Part shown: positions 33,325 through 41,827 of the stretch, piece after piece
Layout: each line of letters begins with the position of its first letter
Numbering within the stretch: position 1 is the first letter of the stretch
Origin: Aurantimonas endophytica
GTDB taxonomy: Bacteria > Pseudomonadota > Alphaproteobacteria > Rhizobiales > Rhizobiaceae
Length of the DNA stretch: 64,000 nt
Direction of reading: 5' to 3'
Assembly (NCBI RefSeq): GCF_014196845.1
Contig: NZ_JACIEM010000001.1
Coordinates: 1,364,001 to 1,428,000 of the forward strand
The notes under the pieces: model-generated
The model's database searches: none
Told to the model about the DNA's origin: nothing
Seen by the model: the letters and a program-made list of their open reading frames with translations, nothing else
Made by a program: the position numbers and the translations under genes

Positions 33325-35052
33325 TTAATACGAGACGAGCAGCGACTTGGCTTGGTCGCCGAAGTCGGGCCGCACGCCGAGCAGTGTCGCCGAGCGCCGG
33401 ATGACCGCACCCACTGTCGGAGCCGCGTTCCAGCCCGCCGTGGCGTAGGGCTTGCCCTCTTCGCGCTTCGGCTCGTCGATCACCACCAGCACGATGTAGC
33501 GCGGGTTATCCATCGGGAAGGCCGCCAGGAAGGCGTTGAACTTCGCGGTGTCGGAGTAGCGCCCGTTCACCACCTTGTTCGCCGTGCCGGTCTTGCCGCC
33601 GACCTTGTAGCCGTCGACTTCGGCGCTCTTGCCGGAGCCGCGCTGGTCGGCGACGTTGAGGCGGAAGAGATAGCGCATCTGCTCGCTGGTCTTCGGGTCG
33701 ACGACCTGCGTCGCCAGGGCGTCGGCTTCGGCGCGGCTGCGCGGCAGGAAGGTCGGCGGGATGTGCCGGCCGCCATTCATCAGTGTCGCCGCCGCGACGG
33801 CCGTCTGCAGCGGCGTGGTCGACACGCCGTGGCCGAAGGAGATCGTCACCGAGTTGATCTGCTTCCAGACCTTGGGCTGCGTCGGCGTCGCCACTTCAGG
33901 CAACTCGGTCTGCATCCGCGACAGCAGGCCCATCCGGGTCAGGAATTCCTGGTGGCCCTCGATGCCGACGGCCTCGGCTTCCTTGGCCGTGCCGATGTTC
34001 GAGGAGTAGATGAACACTTCCGGAACCGACAGCACGCGCTTCTTGCCGTGGAAGTCGGAGATGGTGAAGCCGCCGATGCGGATCGGCCGCGAGGCGTCGA
34101 AGGAGTCGGTCAGCTTCACCTTGCCGGAGTCGAGCGCCATGGCGGTGGTGAAGGTCTTGAAGGTTGAACCCATCTCGTAGAGGCCGGCGGACATCCGGTT
34201 CATCCGGTCCTTGTCGAGGGCCTGCTTGGAATCGTTCGGGTCGTAGTCCGGCAGCGAGGTCATCGCGACGACTTCGCCGGTATTCACGTCGAGGACGACG
34301 CCGCCGACCGCGATCGCCTTGTAGCGGGTCATCGCCGCGGCAAGCTCGTCGCGCAGGATATGCTGGACGCGCAGGTCGATCGACAGCCTGACCGGCTCGA
34401 GATCCGTTCCGACGGCCAGACCGGCGTTCTGCAAAGCGCGGTAGCCCTGGTCGTCGATGTATTTCTCCATGCCCGCCGTGCCCTGATTGTCGACGTTGAC
34501 ATGGCCGGTGACGAAGCCCGCGGTGCTGCCGCCGGGATAGAAGCGCCGCTTCTCGGTGCGGAAACCGATCCCCGGAATGCCGAGGTCGAGGATCGCCTGC
34601 TGCTGGCCCGGCGTCAGCTCGCGCCGCAGCCAGGCAAAGCCCGCCTTGCTGGCCAGCCGGCTGTAGAGCCACTTCGGGTCCATATCCGGCAGCACGCTGA
34701 GCAGCAGCTCGCTTGCCTCGTCCGCATCGATGATCCGCCGCGGCTCGGCAAACAGCGAGGCGGTGCGGATGTCGGTCGCCAGGACTTCGCCGTTGCGGTC
34801 GATGAGGTCCGGGCGCGCCGCCATGATCTGGTCGCTGGCGGCATAGGCCGAGGCGACGTCGGTGGGTGCCGCGCCCCACATGACGAGGCGGCCGCCGATG
34901 ACACCGTAGATTCCGACGAACAGCCCGATGGCGAGGGTGATGCGACCGCGGTTCTTCGGCGGTCCAAGGCGGCGCCTGCGGCCGAAGGCATCGAATTCCG
35001 GCAGCGTGGGCCCGGCATCCGGCTTGCGGCGGAGCAGCTTCTTGACGTCCAT
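33325..35052 (-). CDS. ftsI: Septal transpeptidase FtsI (PBP3)
   Basis: A class B penicillin-binding protein that cross-links septal peptidoglycan. The 575-residue protein has one N-terminal membrane segment (about 35-58), a dimerisation domain and a transpeptidase domain with the active serine in GSTFKTFTTAM (about 292), SSNIGT (about 347) and the KTG motif in GGKTGTANK (about 493). The ATG at 35052 overlaps the ftsL stop by one base (TGATG); a GTG lies one codon upstream. Confidence 0.97.
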   Translation of the reverse strand: MDVKKLLRRKPDAGPTLPEFDAFGRRRRLGPPKNRGRITLAIGLFVGIYGVIGGRLVMWGAAPTDVASAYAASDQIMAARPDLIDRNGEVLATDIRTASLFAEPRRIIDADEASELLLSVLPDMDPKWLYSRLASKAGFAWLRRELTPGQQQAILDLGIPGIGFRTEKRRFYPGGSTAGFVTGHVNVDNQGTAGMEKYIDDQGYRALQNAGLAVGTDLEPVRLSIDLRVQHILRDELAAAMTRYKAIAVGGVVLDVNTGEVVAMTSLPDYDPNDSKQALDKDRMNRMSAGLYEMGSTFKTFTTAMALDSGKVKLTDSFDASRPIRIGGFTISDFHGKKRVLSVPEVFIYSSNIGTAKEAEAVGIEGHQEFLTRMGLLSRMQTELPEVATPTQPKVWKQINSVTISFGHGVSTTPLQTAVAAATLMNGGRHIPPTFLPRSRAEADALATQVVDPKTSEQMRYLFRLNVADQRGSGKSAEVDGYKVGGKTGTANKVVNGRYSDTAKFNAFLAAFPMDNPRYIVLVVIDEPKREEGKPYATAGWNAAPTVGAVIRRSATLLGVRPDFGDQAKSLLVSY

Positions 35053-35408
35053 CACCGCACTACCGTTTCGCCGTTGTCGGCGTAGCCGCCGAGCGTATTG
35101 TTCTCGTCGGGAACCAGATTGACCGGCCGGGCCGGCAATTCGTCGGGTTCCACGATCTGGTCCGGCCGCATCGGCTTCAGCTGCAGCTCCGCCTCGAAGG
35201 CATGGACGAGCCGCTGCAGGCGCGGCGGCTGGTCGAGCAGGCTCCAGTCGGCCTCGAGCAGCTGGATGGTCTCCCGCTCGAGCGAGATCCGGCGCTCCAC
35301 GTTGGCCAGATCGCTCTCGGTGGTCTCGGCCTGGTGCTTGATCTGGTAGGTCCAGGCGGCGGCGGAAATCATCACCGCGATCAGCACGACGTCGATCGTC
35401 TTCAGCAT
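35052..35408 (-). CDS. ftsL: Cell division protein FtsL
   Basis: A small bitopic divisome protein of 118 residues: a short cytoplasmic N-terminus, one membrane segment (residues 4-20), then a heptad-rich coiled coil (about 24-60: ETTESDLANVERRISLERE) and an acidic proline-rich tail. The start ATG at 35408 lies 4 nt after the rsmH stop; the frame upstream of it is shadow. Sequence similarity among FtsL proteins is low; size, topology and position make the call. Confidence 0.9.
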   Translation of the reverse strand: MLKTIDVVLIAVMISAAAWTYQIKHQAETTESDLANVERRISLERETIQLLEADWSLLDQPPRLQRLVHAFEAELQLKPMRPDQIVEPDELPARPVNLVPDENNTLGGYADNGETVVR

Positions 35409-35412
35409 CGGA

Positions 35413-36447
35413 TCAGTCTCCGCTCTCGGGTAGGTCGGCAAGGGAAGGCAGCGCGGCGAAGTCCAGCGCGTCGCTGCCGCCGCGGGCGGGCTCGTTGGTT
35501 CTGACGCCGCTGCGCAATTTGGCCGAACGGGCACGCGGATTGCGCCGCGCCTCCTCTTCGCTCGCGGCGACGGCCTTGTTGCGGGCCACGAAGGTCTGCG
35601 ACACCGGCGCAAGGTTCGGCAGATGCCGAGAGCCCGACGGCGGCGACGAGCGGTCGCGCAGGAAGCGCTTGACGATGCGGTCTTCCAGCGAGTGGAAGCT
35701 GACGACGACGAGCCGGCCGCCGGGCTTCAGCACGTGCTCGGCCGCCACCAGCGCCCGGGCGAGTTCGCCGAGCTCGTCGTTGACGTAGATGCGCAGTGCC
35801 TGGAAGCTGCGCGTCGCCGGGTCGATCTTGTCCTTGGGCGAACGCCCCACGACTTTGCCGACGACGCCGGCGAGATCGAGCGTGCGCTCGAAGGGTCGCT
35901 CCTCCCGCCGCGCCACGATCGCCCGGGCAATGCGCCCGGCCTGCTTCTCCTCGCCGTAGAAGCCGAAGATCCGAGCGAGATCGCCGATCTTCAGCCGGTT
36001 GACGACATCGGCAGCGGTCGGTCCGGAGGGGCCCATGCGCATGTCGAGCGGACCGTCCTTCTGGAAGGAGAAGCCCCGCTCGGCGGTGTCGATCTGCATC
36101 GACGAGACGCCGATATCGAGAACGATGCCGTCGACCGTGCCGCCATGCGTCGCGACGATGGCCGCCAGGTCGCCGAACCGCCCCTCGACCGGGGTCAGGC
36201 GGCCGCCATACGCGCTCGCCAGTTCCCTGGCCGTGGCAACGGCAGACGGATCGCGGTCGACGGCAATGACCGATGCGCCGGCGTTAAGGATGGCGCGCGT
36301 GTAGCCGCCATTGCCGAACGTGCCGTCGACGACGATGTCGCCTTCCGCCGGCTGCAGGGCGGCAAGCACCTCGGCGAGAAGCACCGGAAGATGACGGGCT
36401 GGTCCGCCAGCGGTGGGTTCCTCAACCCCGCCGCCGCCCGTCGTCAT
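35413..36447 (-). CDS. rsmH: 16S rRNA (cytosine(1402)-N4)-methyltransferase
   Basis: Methylates N4 of C1402 in the decoding centre of 16S rRNA. The 344-residue protein begins with a Gly-rich stretch, then [10 protein letters not shown] (about 19) and the SAM site [16 protein letters not shown] (about 40). Other landmarks are [22 protein letters not shown] (in two parts, about 115), the insert domain and the C-terminal [18 protein letters not shown]. The ATG overlaps the mraZ stop (ATGA, 36444-36447). Confidence 0.97.
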   Translation of the reverse strand: MTTGGGGVEEPTAGGPARHLPVLLAEVLAALQPAEGDIVVDGTFGNGGYTRAILNAGASVIAVDRDPSAVATARELASAYGGRLTPVEGRFGDLAAIVATHGGTVDGIVLDIGVSSMQIDTAERGFSFQKDGPLDMRMGPSGPTAADVVNRLKIGDLARIFGFYGEEKQAGRIARAIVARREERPFERTLDLAGVVGKVVGRSPKDKIDPATRSFQALRIYVNDELGELARALVAAEHVLKPGGRLVVVSFHSLEDRIVKRFLRDRSSPPSGSRHLPNLAPVSQTFVARNKAVAASEEEARRNPRARSAKLRSGVRTNEPARGGSDALDFAALPSLADLPESGD

Positions 36448-36905
36448 TCCGGCGCTCTCGCCGACGCGGTCCCACCGGAGCGCGAGGCGAGAAGCCGTTC
36501 GCGCGCCTCGTTCCGGTAGGCCTCGAAATGGTCCGGCTCCCAGAGCTGGAAATAGTCCCGCGCGCCGACGAAGGCGACGCGATCCTTGATGCCGGTATGG
36601 GAGCGGATGAAGTCCGTCATCATGATCCGCCCCTCGGAGTCGAACTTCAGATAGGTGCCGTCGCCGAAGGCGAAGATCGACAGGTCCTGGAATGCCTCGC
36701 TGAACGGATCCTGCGCATCCATCCGGCGCTCGAAGCGCTCCATCAGCTCCGGTCCGCCCACATCCATCACCGGATGTGTCAGCGACCGCATGGCGAAGAG
36801 GTCGTGGATGCCGCGGGTCGAGATCACCTGCCGGAAGGCGGCCGGCACCGACACCCGCCCCTTGGCGTCGATGTTGTGCACGAAGTTGGAAAGGAACCGA
36901 TCCAT
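36444..36905 (-). CDS. mraZ: Transcriptional regulator MraZ
   Basis: A DNA-binding protein of the SpoVT/AbrB-like fold that represses the dcw promoter in bacteria where it has been studied. The 153-residue protein has two tandem repeats: [15 protein letters not shown] (about residue 11) and its second copy [17 protein letters not shown] (about 88), each with the DxxGR pattern. It is the first gene of the dcw cluster. A row of four TGGG boxes overlapping a promoter about 190 nt upstream is its likely operator. Confidence 0.96.
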   Translation of the reverse strand: MDRFLSNFVHNIDAKGRVSVPAAFRQVISTRGIHDLFAMRSLTHPVMDVGGPELMERFERRMDAQDPFSEAFQDLSIFAFGDGTYLKFDSEGRIMMTDFIRSHTGIKDRVAFVGARDYFQLWEPDHFEAYRNEARERLLASRSGGTASARAPE

Positions 36906-37043
36906 CAGCCGCCGACTGTCCTGGAGCGATCAGCTCGCATTCCATCAAAGCCCCCGCCTTGCCGCCGATCCGCAGGCACGACAGTGCCCTGGCGGACGGC
37001 GCCCACCATTTGTTTGCCGCCGTATCGAAAGCTCGATGAGCGG

Positions 37044-37048
37044 GATTC
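37044..37048. promoter_or_regulatory. GANTC (CcrM-type) site in the mraZ leader
   Basis: GATTC matches GANTC, the target of the alphaproteobacterial cell-cycle methylase CcrM. It lies between the predicted mraZ promoter and the mraZ start. A single 5-bp site is weak evidence alone but sits with the CtrA-type and MraZ-type sites upstream. Confidence 0.3.
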
Positions 37049-37092
37049 GATGTCTGAAAACGGGGCTGCCGCGCCCCTCGTTCGATGACATT

Positions 37093-37126
37093 TGGGATAG
37101 CATGGGCATCCATGGGCGTCAATGGG
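37093..37126 (-). promoter_or_regulatory. dcw promoter overlapped by four MraZ-type TGGG boxes
   Basis: Four TGGG boxes occur at 37093, 37103, 37113 and 37123, exactly 10 bp apart, as read on the plus strand (opposite to mraZ). On the minus strand TTGACG (37117-37122), 17 nt and TATCCC (37094-37099) form a good promoter inside these boxes, with a start near 37087 and a leader of about 180 nt. TGGG-type direct repeats with 10-bp period are the known MraZ recognition pattern, so this is the likely autoregulated dcw promoter. Confidence 0.75.
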
Positions 37127-37180
37127 AAACGCGGTCACGATACTTGCCCGCCGTTCCCGGAAAGTCTTAGAACGCCAGTG

Positions 37181-37196
37181 TTAACGGCTTATTAAC
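37181..37196 (-). promoter_or_regulatory. CtrA-type site upstream of the dcw promoter
   Basis: TTAA (37181-37184), 7 nt, TTAAC (37192-37196) match the full CtrA consensus, 58 bp upstream of the predicted dcw -35. The rest of 37127-37417, between here and rnpB, holds no gene and no other clear signal. Confidence 0.6.
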
Positions 37197-37417
37197 GTTG
37201 ATGTTTCGTAAACGGCGCCAGCTTCTTCCCAGAGCAGGCTTCCCGTTGGGGCCTGACTGATCCGACCGCCGTAAGCGACGGAAGAAGAACGCAAAATGGG
37301 AGCTTTACGTCGGCGAAGTTTTTGAAGGTGGCGCGGCATCCCATGAATGTCCGCGCTACGCCCACGCGCGGCATCGACCCGGCGCTCGGGCGGGGTCGCC
37401 TCTGAAGGATGAGATGA

Positions 37418-37860
37418 TGCCAGTCGGCCTGTAAGCCGGGTTCTGTCGAGCGGCGATGAAGCCGCCGTGCGACCATTCCTCTGGGACGGCGCTTGCGCGC
37501 CGCCTCGAGCAACCCACCCGGACGACCGGCCCGGAGAAGGGCTGGTGCCTGCCTTGCGACAGGTCCCGCGTCGTCCCTATTCGGTCTTGCTCCCGGTGGG
37601 GTTTGCCGTGCCGCCGCCGTTGCCGGAAGCGCGGTGGGCTCTTACCCCACCGTTTCACCCTTACCCCGCCATCACTGCGGCTTGGCCCGGCGGAAGGCCG
37701 GCAAGCCGCACTGAAGGCGGGGCGGTCTGTTCTCTGTGGCACTTTCCCTGGGGTCGCCCCCGCCGGACGTTATCCGGCACCGTTTCTCCGTGGAGCCCGG
37801 ACTTTCCTCCCCCGCCGTCTTTCGACATGTGGCGGGAGCGGTCGCACGGCCGACTGGCAC
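37418..37860 (-). ncRNA. rnpB: RNase P RNA (type A)
   Basis: The catalytic RNA of RNase P, which matures tRNA 5' ends. On the minus strand the universal 5' core GAGGAAAGTCCGGGCTCC lies at about 37792-37809 and the 3' core ACAGAACCCGGCTTA at 37432-37446. The ends GTGCCAGTCGGCC and GGCCGACTGGCAT pair as helix P1, which sets the boundaries to within a few bases. The length of about 440 nt fits alphaproteobacteria. Open frames over this region are artefacts. Confidence 0.95.
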
Positions 37861-37864
37861 CGCC

Positions 37865-37893
37865 TAGGTGTTCGCCGCCGCGGGCAAAGTCAA
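37865..37893 (-). promoter_or_regulatory. Promoter of rnpB
   Basis: TTGACT (minus strand, 37888-37893), 17 nt, CACCTA (37865-37870), giving a start 5-7 nt downstream at the predicted 5' end of the RNA (about 37859). Confidence 0.65.
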
Positions 37894-37959
37894 CAGTCTG
37901 CTGGAAAACAGAGGGAGAGCCTTCGGCGCCCTCGGCGGCCGAGGCTCTTCCGCTCCGGC

Positions 37960-38466
37960 TCAGGCGCGCGCCATTTCCCGCTGGACCTTCGAGCAGTAGC
38001 GCTTCGAGATCGGGTTCATCCGCTTGGCGTAATGCCCCGCATTGTACTTGAGGATCGTCCCGCAGGTGCTGCCATCGCCGCGCTGCATCGCGCCGGCGAG
38101 ATAGCGCATTCCCCATTTGATGTTGGTCGCCGGATCGTACAGCGCCTTCGTCGAGCCGCGATAGCCCATGCCGCGCGCGGTGGCGGGCTTGATCTGCATC
38201 AGGCCGACTTCGCCGGCAGCACCCGTCACCGTCGACCGGTAGCTGCTTTCGATCTGCACCACCGCGTGGGCGAGCGCCACGGGCACGCCATGGGCCTTGG
38301 CCTGGGCGGCGATGATGGTGGCGTAAGGCCGGTCGGCAAAACGCTCGACGGCGGCCATCTGCACGTTACCCGCCTCGGTATTTCCCCTCACGGGGTCGGC
38401 CGTGGAAGCGGTCGTCAGGCCGAACGCGATCGTCGCGGCGAGAGCCGCGGCAGTCAGTCTTGTCAT
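37960..38466 (-). CDS. Small secreted lytic transglycosylase (SLT domain)
   Basis: A 168-residue periplasmic enzyme predicted to cleave the glycan strand of peptidoglycan, forming 1,6-anhydro ends. Residues 1-23 are a signal peptide (cut likely after TTASTA). The SLT fold is seen as ALAHAVVQIESSYRS, with the catalytic Glu about residue 73, then GEVGLMQIKPATARGMGYRG and ILKYNAGHYAKR. It is short for the family, with only the catalytic domain. It lies 100 nt upstream of rnpB on the same strand. Confidence 0.9.
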   Translation of the reverse strand: MTRLTAAALAATIAFGLTTASTADPVRGNTEAGNVQMAAVERFADRPYATIIAAQAKAHGVPVALAHAVVQIESSYRSTVTGAAGEVGLMQIKPATARGMGYRGSTKALYDPATNIKWGMRYLAGAMQRGDGSTCGTILKYNAGHYAKRMNPISKRYCSKVQREMARA

Positions 38467-38607
38467 GGATACCCCAAGCTGTTGTCCGTCGCTCCAACCC
38501 CTTGAAAGAGCGACACTATCCCCTCGCCGCGTGAATGCTGCGGCTGCGAGGACCGCTATGTGCGGGGCAAAAGAACCGCCAATGTGACGGCAGCATCACG
38601 GACTGTC

Positions 38608-39420
38608 TCAGGCTGAAATATTGACGGGATCAACTATCGCCTGAGCTACGGGTCCGGGGCGGCGGAACGGCGAGCGCGGGAGCTGCGTCAAAAGCCGGTG
38701 CAGCGTCTCCACCGTCGAGGCGTCGGCGATCCCGTCCACACGTTCGCGGCGGAAGTGGCGCTGGAAGGCGATCGTCGCCTGACGCGTTGTCTCGCCGAAC
38801 GTCCCGTCGATCGGCACGCCGTATCCGTAGGCGGCAAGCAGTCCCTGATAGGCGGCCACCGGGTCGCCGCGGTCACCCAGCCCGAAGAAGCGGCCGCCGG
38901 AGATCGGTGCGGCGGCGACGAGATGGCCGAGCCCTTCGGAAAAAAGTTGATCCCAGGGGAACTTTTCGCCCGGATCCGCCTTGCGGGCCGGCGCGACATC
39001 GGAATGTCCGAGCAGTCTTTCGGGCGGGATCGCCCACCGCGCGGCACAATCTGCGCACAATTCGACGACCGCCCGGATCTGCGCGGCGGGGAAATCCGGA
39101 TAGCCCGCTTCATGGCCGAGATTGACGATCTCGATCCCGATCGACCGCGAGTTGATGTCGTCCTGCCCCCGCCAGTCGCCGGCGCCCGCATGCCAGGCCC
39201 GCCGCGACTCCGGCACCATCTGGACGATCCGCCCGTCCTCGTGGACGAGATAGTGGCACGAGACCCCGCTGGCGGGGTCGCACAGCCAGCGCACGGCGTC
39301 GTCGCCCGTCCCCATGCCGGTATAGTGGATGATCAACATGTCGGGCCCGCCCGGCACCCGGCGTTCGTTGTGGTTGGGGGAGGCGAGCACGGCGTCGACG
39401 AGCGGCGAGTCTGGGGTCAA
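38608..39420 (-). CDS. N-acetylmuramoyl-L-alanine amidase (AmpD-type) with peptidoglycan-binding domain
   Basis: A zinc amidase of the Amidase_2 family that cuts the bond between MurNAc and the stem peptide. The 270-residue protein has LIIHYTGMGTGDDAV (zinc His, about residue 35), HYLVHEDGRI, RAWHAGAGDWRG, SIGIEIVNLGH and the last zinc motif LLGHSDVAPARKADPG (about 142). A C-terminal peptidoglycan-binding domain follows (VPIDGTFGETTRQATIAFQR, about 205-255). No signal peptide, so it may act on cytoplasmic recycled muropeptides like AmpD. The start is TTG at 39420, overlapping the stop of the TerB-DnaJ gene. Confidence 0.9.
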   Translation of the reverse strand: MTPDSPLVDAVLASPNHNERRVPGGPDMLIIHYTGMGTGDDAVRWLCDPASGVSCHYLVHEDGRIVQMVPESRRAWHAGAGDWRGQDDINSRSIGIEIVNLGHEAGYPDFPAAQIRAVVELCADCAARWAIPPERLLGHSDVAPARKADPGEKFPWDQLFSEGLGHLVAAAPISGGRFFGLGDRGDPVAAYQGLLAAYGYGVPIDGTFGETTRQATIAFQRHFRRERVDGIADASTVETLHRLLTQLPRSPFRRPGPVAQAIVDPVNISA

Positions 39421-40130
39421 GCGGCGTCCCGGCTGGTGATCGCGTGATAGGCCTCGTTGATCGCCTTCATCCGCTCGTTGGCGATGAACATGAACTCGTC
39501 GGGCACGCCGCGGGCCGACAGCCGGTCTGGGTGGTTTTCCCGCGCCAGTGTCAGATAGCGGGCGCGAGCCTCCTCGTGCGGCGCGTCGGGGCTGATCCCG
39601 AGCACGGCATAGGGGTTGTCCGGTCCGAGTATGTGGCGGTTGCTCAGGCGGGTGAATTCCCGCTCCGTCAGCCCGAAATGTCTGGCCACCTCGTGGAGGA
39701 AGGCGAGCTCGTCCTCGTGCACCAGTCCGTCCGCCTTGGCGATATGGAACAGCCCGTCGAGCACGTCGGTCAGGATCTGGCAGTCGCCGTCTTCCTCGCT
39801 GCACAGCGCCTGCAGCCGCGCCGCGTAGAACTCGTACCCGGCGGTATCGCCCTTGGCTATGTCGTAGAGCCGAAAGACGTTGCGCAGCTCCGCCGGCGGT
39901 ATCTCGAGGATCTGCTGGAACGCCGCGATCTCGCGCTGCGAGACGACCCCGTCGGCCTTGGCCATCTTGGCCGACAGCGCGATCACCGCAACGCTGAAAG
40001 CCACGCCGCGCCGCGTCTCCTTGTCGCCGGCGAAGAGCGACCGTATGGCCTCCAGCAGCGCTTCGAGCGTTGCCCGGCCCCCGGCTGGGAGCGACTGCAG
40101 CAGCGTGCTGAGGCTGGAGAGTATCTGCAT
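39417..40130 (-). CDS. TerB and J-domain co-chaperone (DjlA-like)
   Basis: A 237-residue protein with a TerB-like helical domain (about 25-150: SVAVIALSAKMAKADGVV and LFHIAKADGLVHEDELAFL, each an acidic metal-type motif) and a C-terminal J domain (about 168-235) with the HPD motif in ENHPDRL. The J domain should recruit DnaK. The layout is that of DjlA, though the N-terminal membrane anchor of DjlA is not clear here. It is coupled to the downstream amidase through a TTGA overlap. Confidence 0.9.
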   Translation of the reverse strand: MQILSSLSTLLQSLPAGGRATLEALLEAIRSLFAGDKETRRGVAFSVAVIALSAKMAKADGVVSQREIAAFQQILEIPPAELRNVFRLYDIAKGDTAGYEFYAARLQALCSEEDGDCQILTDVLDGLFHIAKADGLVHEDELAFLHEVARHFGLTEREFTRLSNRHILGPDNPYAVLGISPDAPHEEARARYLTLARENHPDRLSARGVPDEFMFIANERMKAINEAYHAITSRDAA

Positions 40131-40193
40131 ACCGGACGAGTCACTGCAATTGGACGAAGCCGATTATCTGCGAAGCTCTGCTGCAACGCAAAT

Positions 40194-40258
40194 GGGCCGC
40201 CCGCCGGGCGACCCATGAATTCATGCCTTGAAGTTACCGGCGGCGTAAGCCGCCGGTA
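40194..40258 (-). terminator. Two GC hairpins after the lipoprotein gene
   Basis: TACCGGCGGC, GTAA, GCCGCCGGTA (40235-40258) is a perfect 10-bp stem starting 14 nt past the stop of the gene ending at 40273. GGGCCGCCCG and CGGGCGACCC (40194-40214) form a second hairpin, followed on the minus strand by ATTTGCGTT. Either may stop transcription; neither has a full T run. Confidence 0.5.
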
Positions 40259-40272
40259 GTCCGGCCCGGCTA

Positions 40273-40578
40273 TCAGTTGGCCGGAGGAGTCGTGCCGGTA
40301 GCCGGCGGGGTCGTGCCGGTGGCCGGCGGAACCGTCACGTCGTCCTCGTCGGCGGGCTCCGTGGTGGTCGACTCCGTGGTGGTTTCCGTCGTCGTGCTCG
40401 ACGGCGCAGTCGTCGTCGAAGGCGTCGAAGTCGTTGCCGGCGGCGTGGTGGCGTCAGGTGCCGGGGTCACCGTCTCGGTCTCGGTGGTCGTTTCGGTCTC
40501 GGTAGCCTCGTCGGCATCGGAGCAAGCGCCGAGGGTCAGGAGAGCGGCAGCACTGGCGGCCAGCAGGAGGGTCTTCAT
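40273..40578 (-). CDS. Thr/Pro-rich low-complexity lipoprotein
   Basis: A 101-residue predicted lipoprotein: basic start, hydrophobic core LLLAASAAALLTLGAC with the lipobox cysteine at residue 19, then SDADEATE. The remainder is almost entirely Thr, Glu, Pro, Ser and Ala and ends in a short repeat of PPATGTT. Such a chain should be disordered and could be a spacer at the outer membrane or a glycosylation substrate. No family is recognised. The length of the 18-nt DNA repeat near the 3' end may vary between strains. Confidence 0.7.
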   Translation of the reverse strand: MKTLLLAASAAALLTLGACSDADEATETETTTETETVTPAPDATTPPATTSTPSTTTAPSSTTTETTTESTTTEPADEDDVTVPPATGTTPPATGTTPPAN

Positions 40579-40878
40579 GGAAATAGTCCTTTCCGAGATT
40601 AATTCGTGGTCTGCATCGAAACGCAGCAGGCCGCCTCCGGTTCGGGCATGATCCGATCACAGATCATTTCCGAATGAGACATAACCGTCACAGGGGCGTC
40701 GTGGGCGTAGCCGGCCCGCAGGACGCGAAGGCCGACCAGCCTCGGTCCAGCCACTTCTGGTCAGATGGCCCACATCCGGCCGCCGTCAATATTTCCTGCC
40801 CGACATGTGGCGCTACGGCCATTGTCACACAGTGCCTCTCGTCGGAAAATTCCGGCGAGGGGACGATCCGGAGCCACC
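40579..40878. other. Divergent intergenic region
   Basis: 300 bp between the divergent lipoprotein and GH25 genes. It must hold both promoters, but I find no convincing -35/-10 pair or operator. A short palindrome GATCCGATCACAGATC (40649-40664) is the only symmetric feature noticed. Confidence 0.3.
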
Positions 40879-41727
40879 ATGACCATCCTTTCTGCGATCC
40901 GCAGCCGCATCATGCCGGGCATAGTCTTCCGTCGTCCCGCCCCGGTTCGAGGCGTTCGGCCCAGGCTCGGCCTGCTGGTCGCGGCGGGGGTTGCCGCCCT
41001 GGCCATCGCCGGCTGCCGTTCGGCCTCGCTCGACGTCAACGATCTCGGCCTTGCCCCCGCCCCGTCCGGCTTCAGCGCCGACAGCGCCCATGCCTATCCG
41101 GTGCACGGCATCGACGTGTCGAAATACCAGGGCACGATCGACTGGGACGCCGCCCGCCGGGGCGGCACCGCCTTCGCCTGGCTCAAGGCGACGGAAGGCG
41201 GCGACATTCTCGATGACCGCTTTCTCGAGAACTGGCGCAACGCCGGCGCCGCCGGCGTGCCGCGCGGCGCCTATCATTTCTGGTATCATTGCCGCCCCGG
41301 CGTCGAGCAGGCCGCCTGGTTCATCCGCAACGTGCCGCGCGAGCGCAACGCACTGCCGCCTGTGATCGACATCGAATGGACGCCGTTCTCGCCGACCTGC
41401 ACGCGACGGCCGACGACCGAGGAGATCGTCCGCGAGGTGGGCGCCATGGCCGCCGTGCTGGAGAAGCACTACGGCAAGCGGCCGATCCTCTACATCCCGA
41501 TCGACGTCCACCGCGAGCGCCTCGTCGGCGCCTTCCGCCAGCATCAGATGTGGCTGCGCGCCGTCCGCGATCATCCGAAGAACGTCTACGAGGACCGTGA
41601 CTTCCACTTCTGGCAGTATACCGAGAGCGGTACGGTGCCGGGCATAAGGGGCGAGGTCGACCGCAACGTCTTCGCCGGCACGCGTGCCGACTGGATACGC
41701 TGGCTGCAGACGCACACCAGCGGCTGA
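40879..41727 (+). CDS. GH25 family lysozyme, lipoprotein or secreted
   Basis: A predicted N,O-acetylmuramidase of glycosyl hydrolase family 25. The 282-residue protein has a long basic N-terminus, a hydrophobic segment (about 34-48) ending AIAGC, a probable lipobox, then the GH25 domain: VHGIDVSKYQGTIDW (about 75), FAWLKATEGGDILDDRF, GAYHFWYHCRPG, the catalytic acidic pair in PPVIDIEWTPFS (about 155) and FHFWQYTESGTVPGI. GGAG lies 5 nt before the ATG at 40879. Confidence 0.92.
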   Translation: MTILSAIRSRIMPGIVFRRPAPVRGVRPRLGLLVAAGVAALAIAGCRSASLDVNDLGLAPAPSGFSADSAHAYPVHGIDVSKYQGTIDWDAARRGGTAFAWLKATEGGDILDDRFLENWRNAGAAGVPRGAYHFWYHCRPGVEQAAWFIRNVPRERNALPPVIDIEWTPFSPTCTRRPTTEEIVREVGAMAAVLEKHYGKRPILYIPIDVHRERLVGAFRQHQMWLRAVRDHPKNVYEDRDFHFWQYTESGTVPGIRGEVDRNVFAGTRADWIRWLQTHTSG

Positions 41728-41827
41728 CCGGCTTCTTCAAACTGCCATCATGGCCGGCTAGGCGCGGGGCAGATCGCATCGGCCCGCGACCGCCCCGCAA
41801 TTCCACACGCCCGAATAGGACCGCCCC

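Noticed and set aside
37456-38505. Open frames across 37192-38505 on both strands
   Set aside because: They overlie the RNase P RNA and the lytic transglycosylase; RNA motifs and the SLT gene explain the sequence.
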